NCBI RefSeq assembly: GCF_000250655.1
Contig: NC_016935.1
Location: 2,560,001-2,624,000, forward strand
Direction of reading: 5' to 3'
DNA from: Paenibacillus mucilaginosus 3016
GTDB taxonomy: Bacteria; Bacillota; Bacilli; Paenibacillales; NBRC-103111
DNA: 64,000 nt
Made by a program: the position numbers and the translations under genes. This document shows positions 63,675 through 64,000 of the stretch, piece after piece. The number at the start of each line of letters is the position of its first letter. The stretch's first letter is position 1. The notes under the pieces were generated by a model. It made no database searches. It saw only the letters and a program-made list of their open reading frames with translations, and had not been told where the DNA came from.

Positions 63675-64000
63675 ATGCCCATCAAGCCAAGCTGGGGAAG
63701 CAGGATCTTCGACAGCCTGAACGTGACGCTGCTGCTTGCCTTTGCTTTGATTACCGTCATTCCATTTATTTATGTCATAGCCGGCTCGTTCGCTACGCAG
63801 AAGGAACTGCTGCAGCGCGGGTTCATCTTATTTCCGACGGAGTATACGCTGGATGCGTACAAGTACATTTTCTCCACTCCGACGCTGGTCCGAAGCCTGC
63901 TGGTCACCGTGTACATCACCGTCGTGGGGACGCTGATCAACATCTTCTTCACCTGCATGATGGCGTATCCGCTGGCCCGCAAGGATATGGATTTCCGCAA
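63675..64000 (+). CDS. LplC-type ABC transporter permease, cut by the window end
   Basis: The frame starts with ATG at 63675, seven bases after GGAGGAG, 18 bases beyond the lplB-like stop, and is open to the end of the window (108 codons). It begins MPIKPSWGSRIFDSLN and has a first membrane helix (TLLLAFALITVIPFIYVIAG, residues about 18-37), then FILFPTEYTLDAYKYIF, typical of LplC/YtcP. The binding protein gene probably follows outside the window. Confidence 0.85.
   Translation, partial: MPIKPSWGSRIFDSLNVTLLLAFALITVIPFIYVIAGSFATQKELLQRGFILFPTEYTLDAYKYIFSTPTLVRSLLVTVYITVVGTLINIFFTCMMAYPLARKDMDFR

Overview
The window looks like a chromosomal segment of a spore-forming, Gram-positive bacterium of the Paenibacillus type. 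The evidence is strong AGGAGG-type ribosome sites, Bacillus-like myo-inositol (iol) genes, a three-SLH surface protein, YesM/YesN-style two-component and LplB/LplC-style transport genes, a YheC/YheD spore-coat protein and a BclB-type collagen-like spore protein. The species cannot be fixed from the sequence alone. The iol, ECF and levan regions read as well-kept, fairly GC-rich core DNA. The stretch from about 31.7 to 41.7 kb is a more AT-rich accessory zone with several broken genes.

Layout. (1) 0.8-11.0 kb: a long iol operon, iolE-iolT(frameshifted)-iolG-iolI-transketolase N half-transketolase C half-aldehyde dehydrogenase-tartrate/D-malate dehydrogenase-iolA. (2) 11.2-12.5 kb, minus strand: iolR and a tautomerase. 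(3) 12.8-18.5 kb: a second iol operon, iolB-iolC-iolD-iolH-iolJ. Both operons have a good sigma-A promoter followed immediately by 11-bp repeats resembling the IolR operator. (4) 18.5-22.6 kb: a second DeoR regulator divergent from an inositol-monophosphatase-like gene, a broken sugar isomerase, and an AraC regulator. (5) 22.6-31.7 kb: an ECF vitamin-uptake operon with a giant SLH-anchored protein built from transcobalamin-like modules, a lipoprotein with the same beta domain, EcfT, a fused EcfA-EcfA' and an S component, all behind a leader that ends in a terminator. (6) 31.7-41.7 kb: a mosaic of regulators, PhzF, DinB, GNAT, pentapeptide, serine hydrolase, NmrA, amidotransferase and lectin genes, several frameshifted. 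(7) 41.8-55.1 kb: a levan/fructan utilisation cluster (binding protein, sensor kinase, response regulator, two permeases, three GH32 enzymes placed in different compartments). (8) 55.3-64 kb: small unknown genes, a TetR-controlled SMR pair, a TetR-controlled MFS pump, two spore-surface genes, and the start of an LplB/LplC-type transporter cut by the window edge.

How the genes work together. The iol genes form a complete route from myo-inositol to dihydroxyacetone phosphate and acetyl-CoA. The extra four-gene block inside the iol operon (split transketolase, aldehyde dehydrogenase, beta-decarboxylating dehydrogenase) is not part of the Bacillus iol operon. It fits chemically with cleavage of the pathway intermediate 2-deoxy-5-keto-D-gluconate to a C2 unit plus malate semialdehyde, then D-malate, then pyruvate. 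That unphosphorylated side branch is an inference, and it is the most interesting candidate system here. In the levan cluster, a 19-bp motif occurs at the same distance (39 bp) from the presumed -10 box of two promoters and is a good candidate for the binding site of the cluster's own response regulator.
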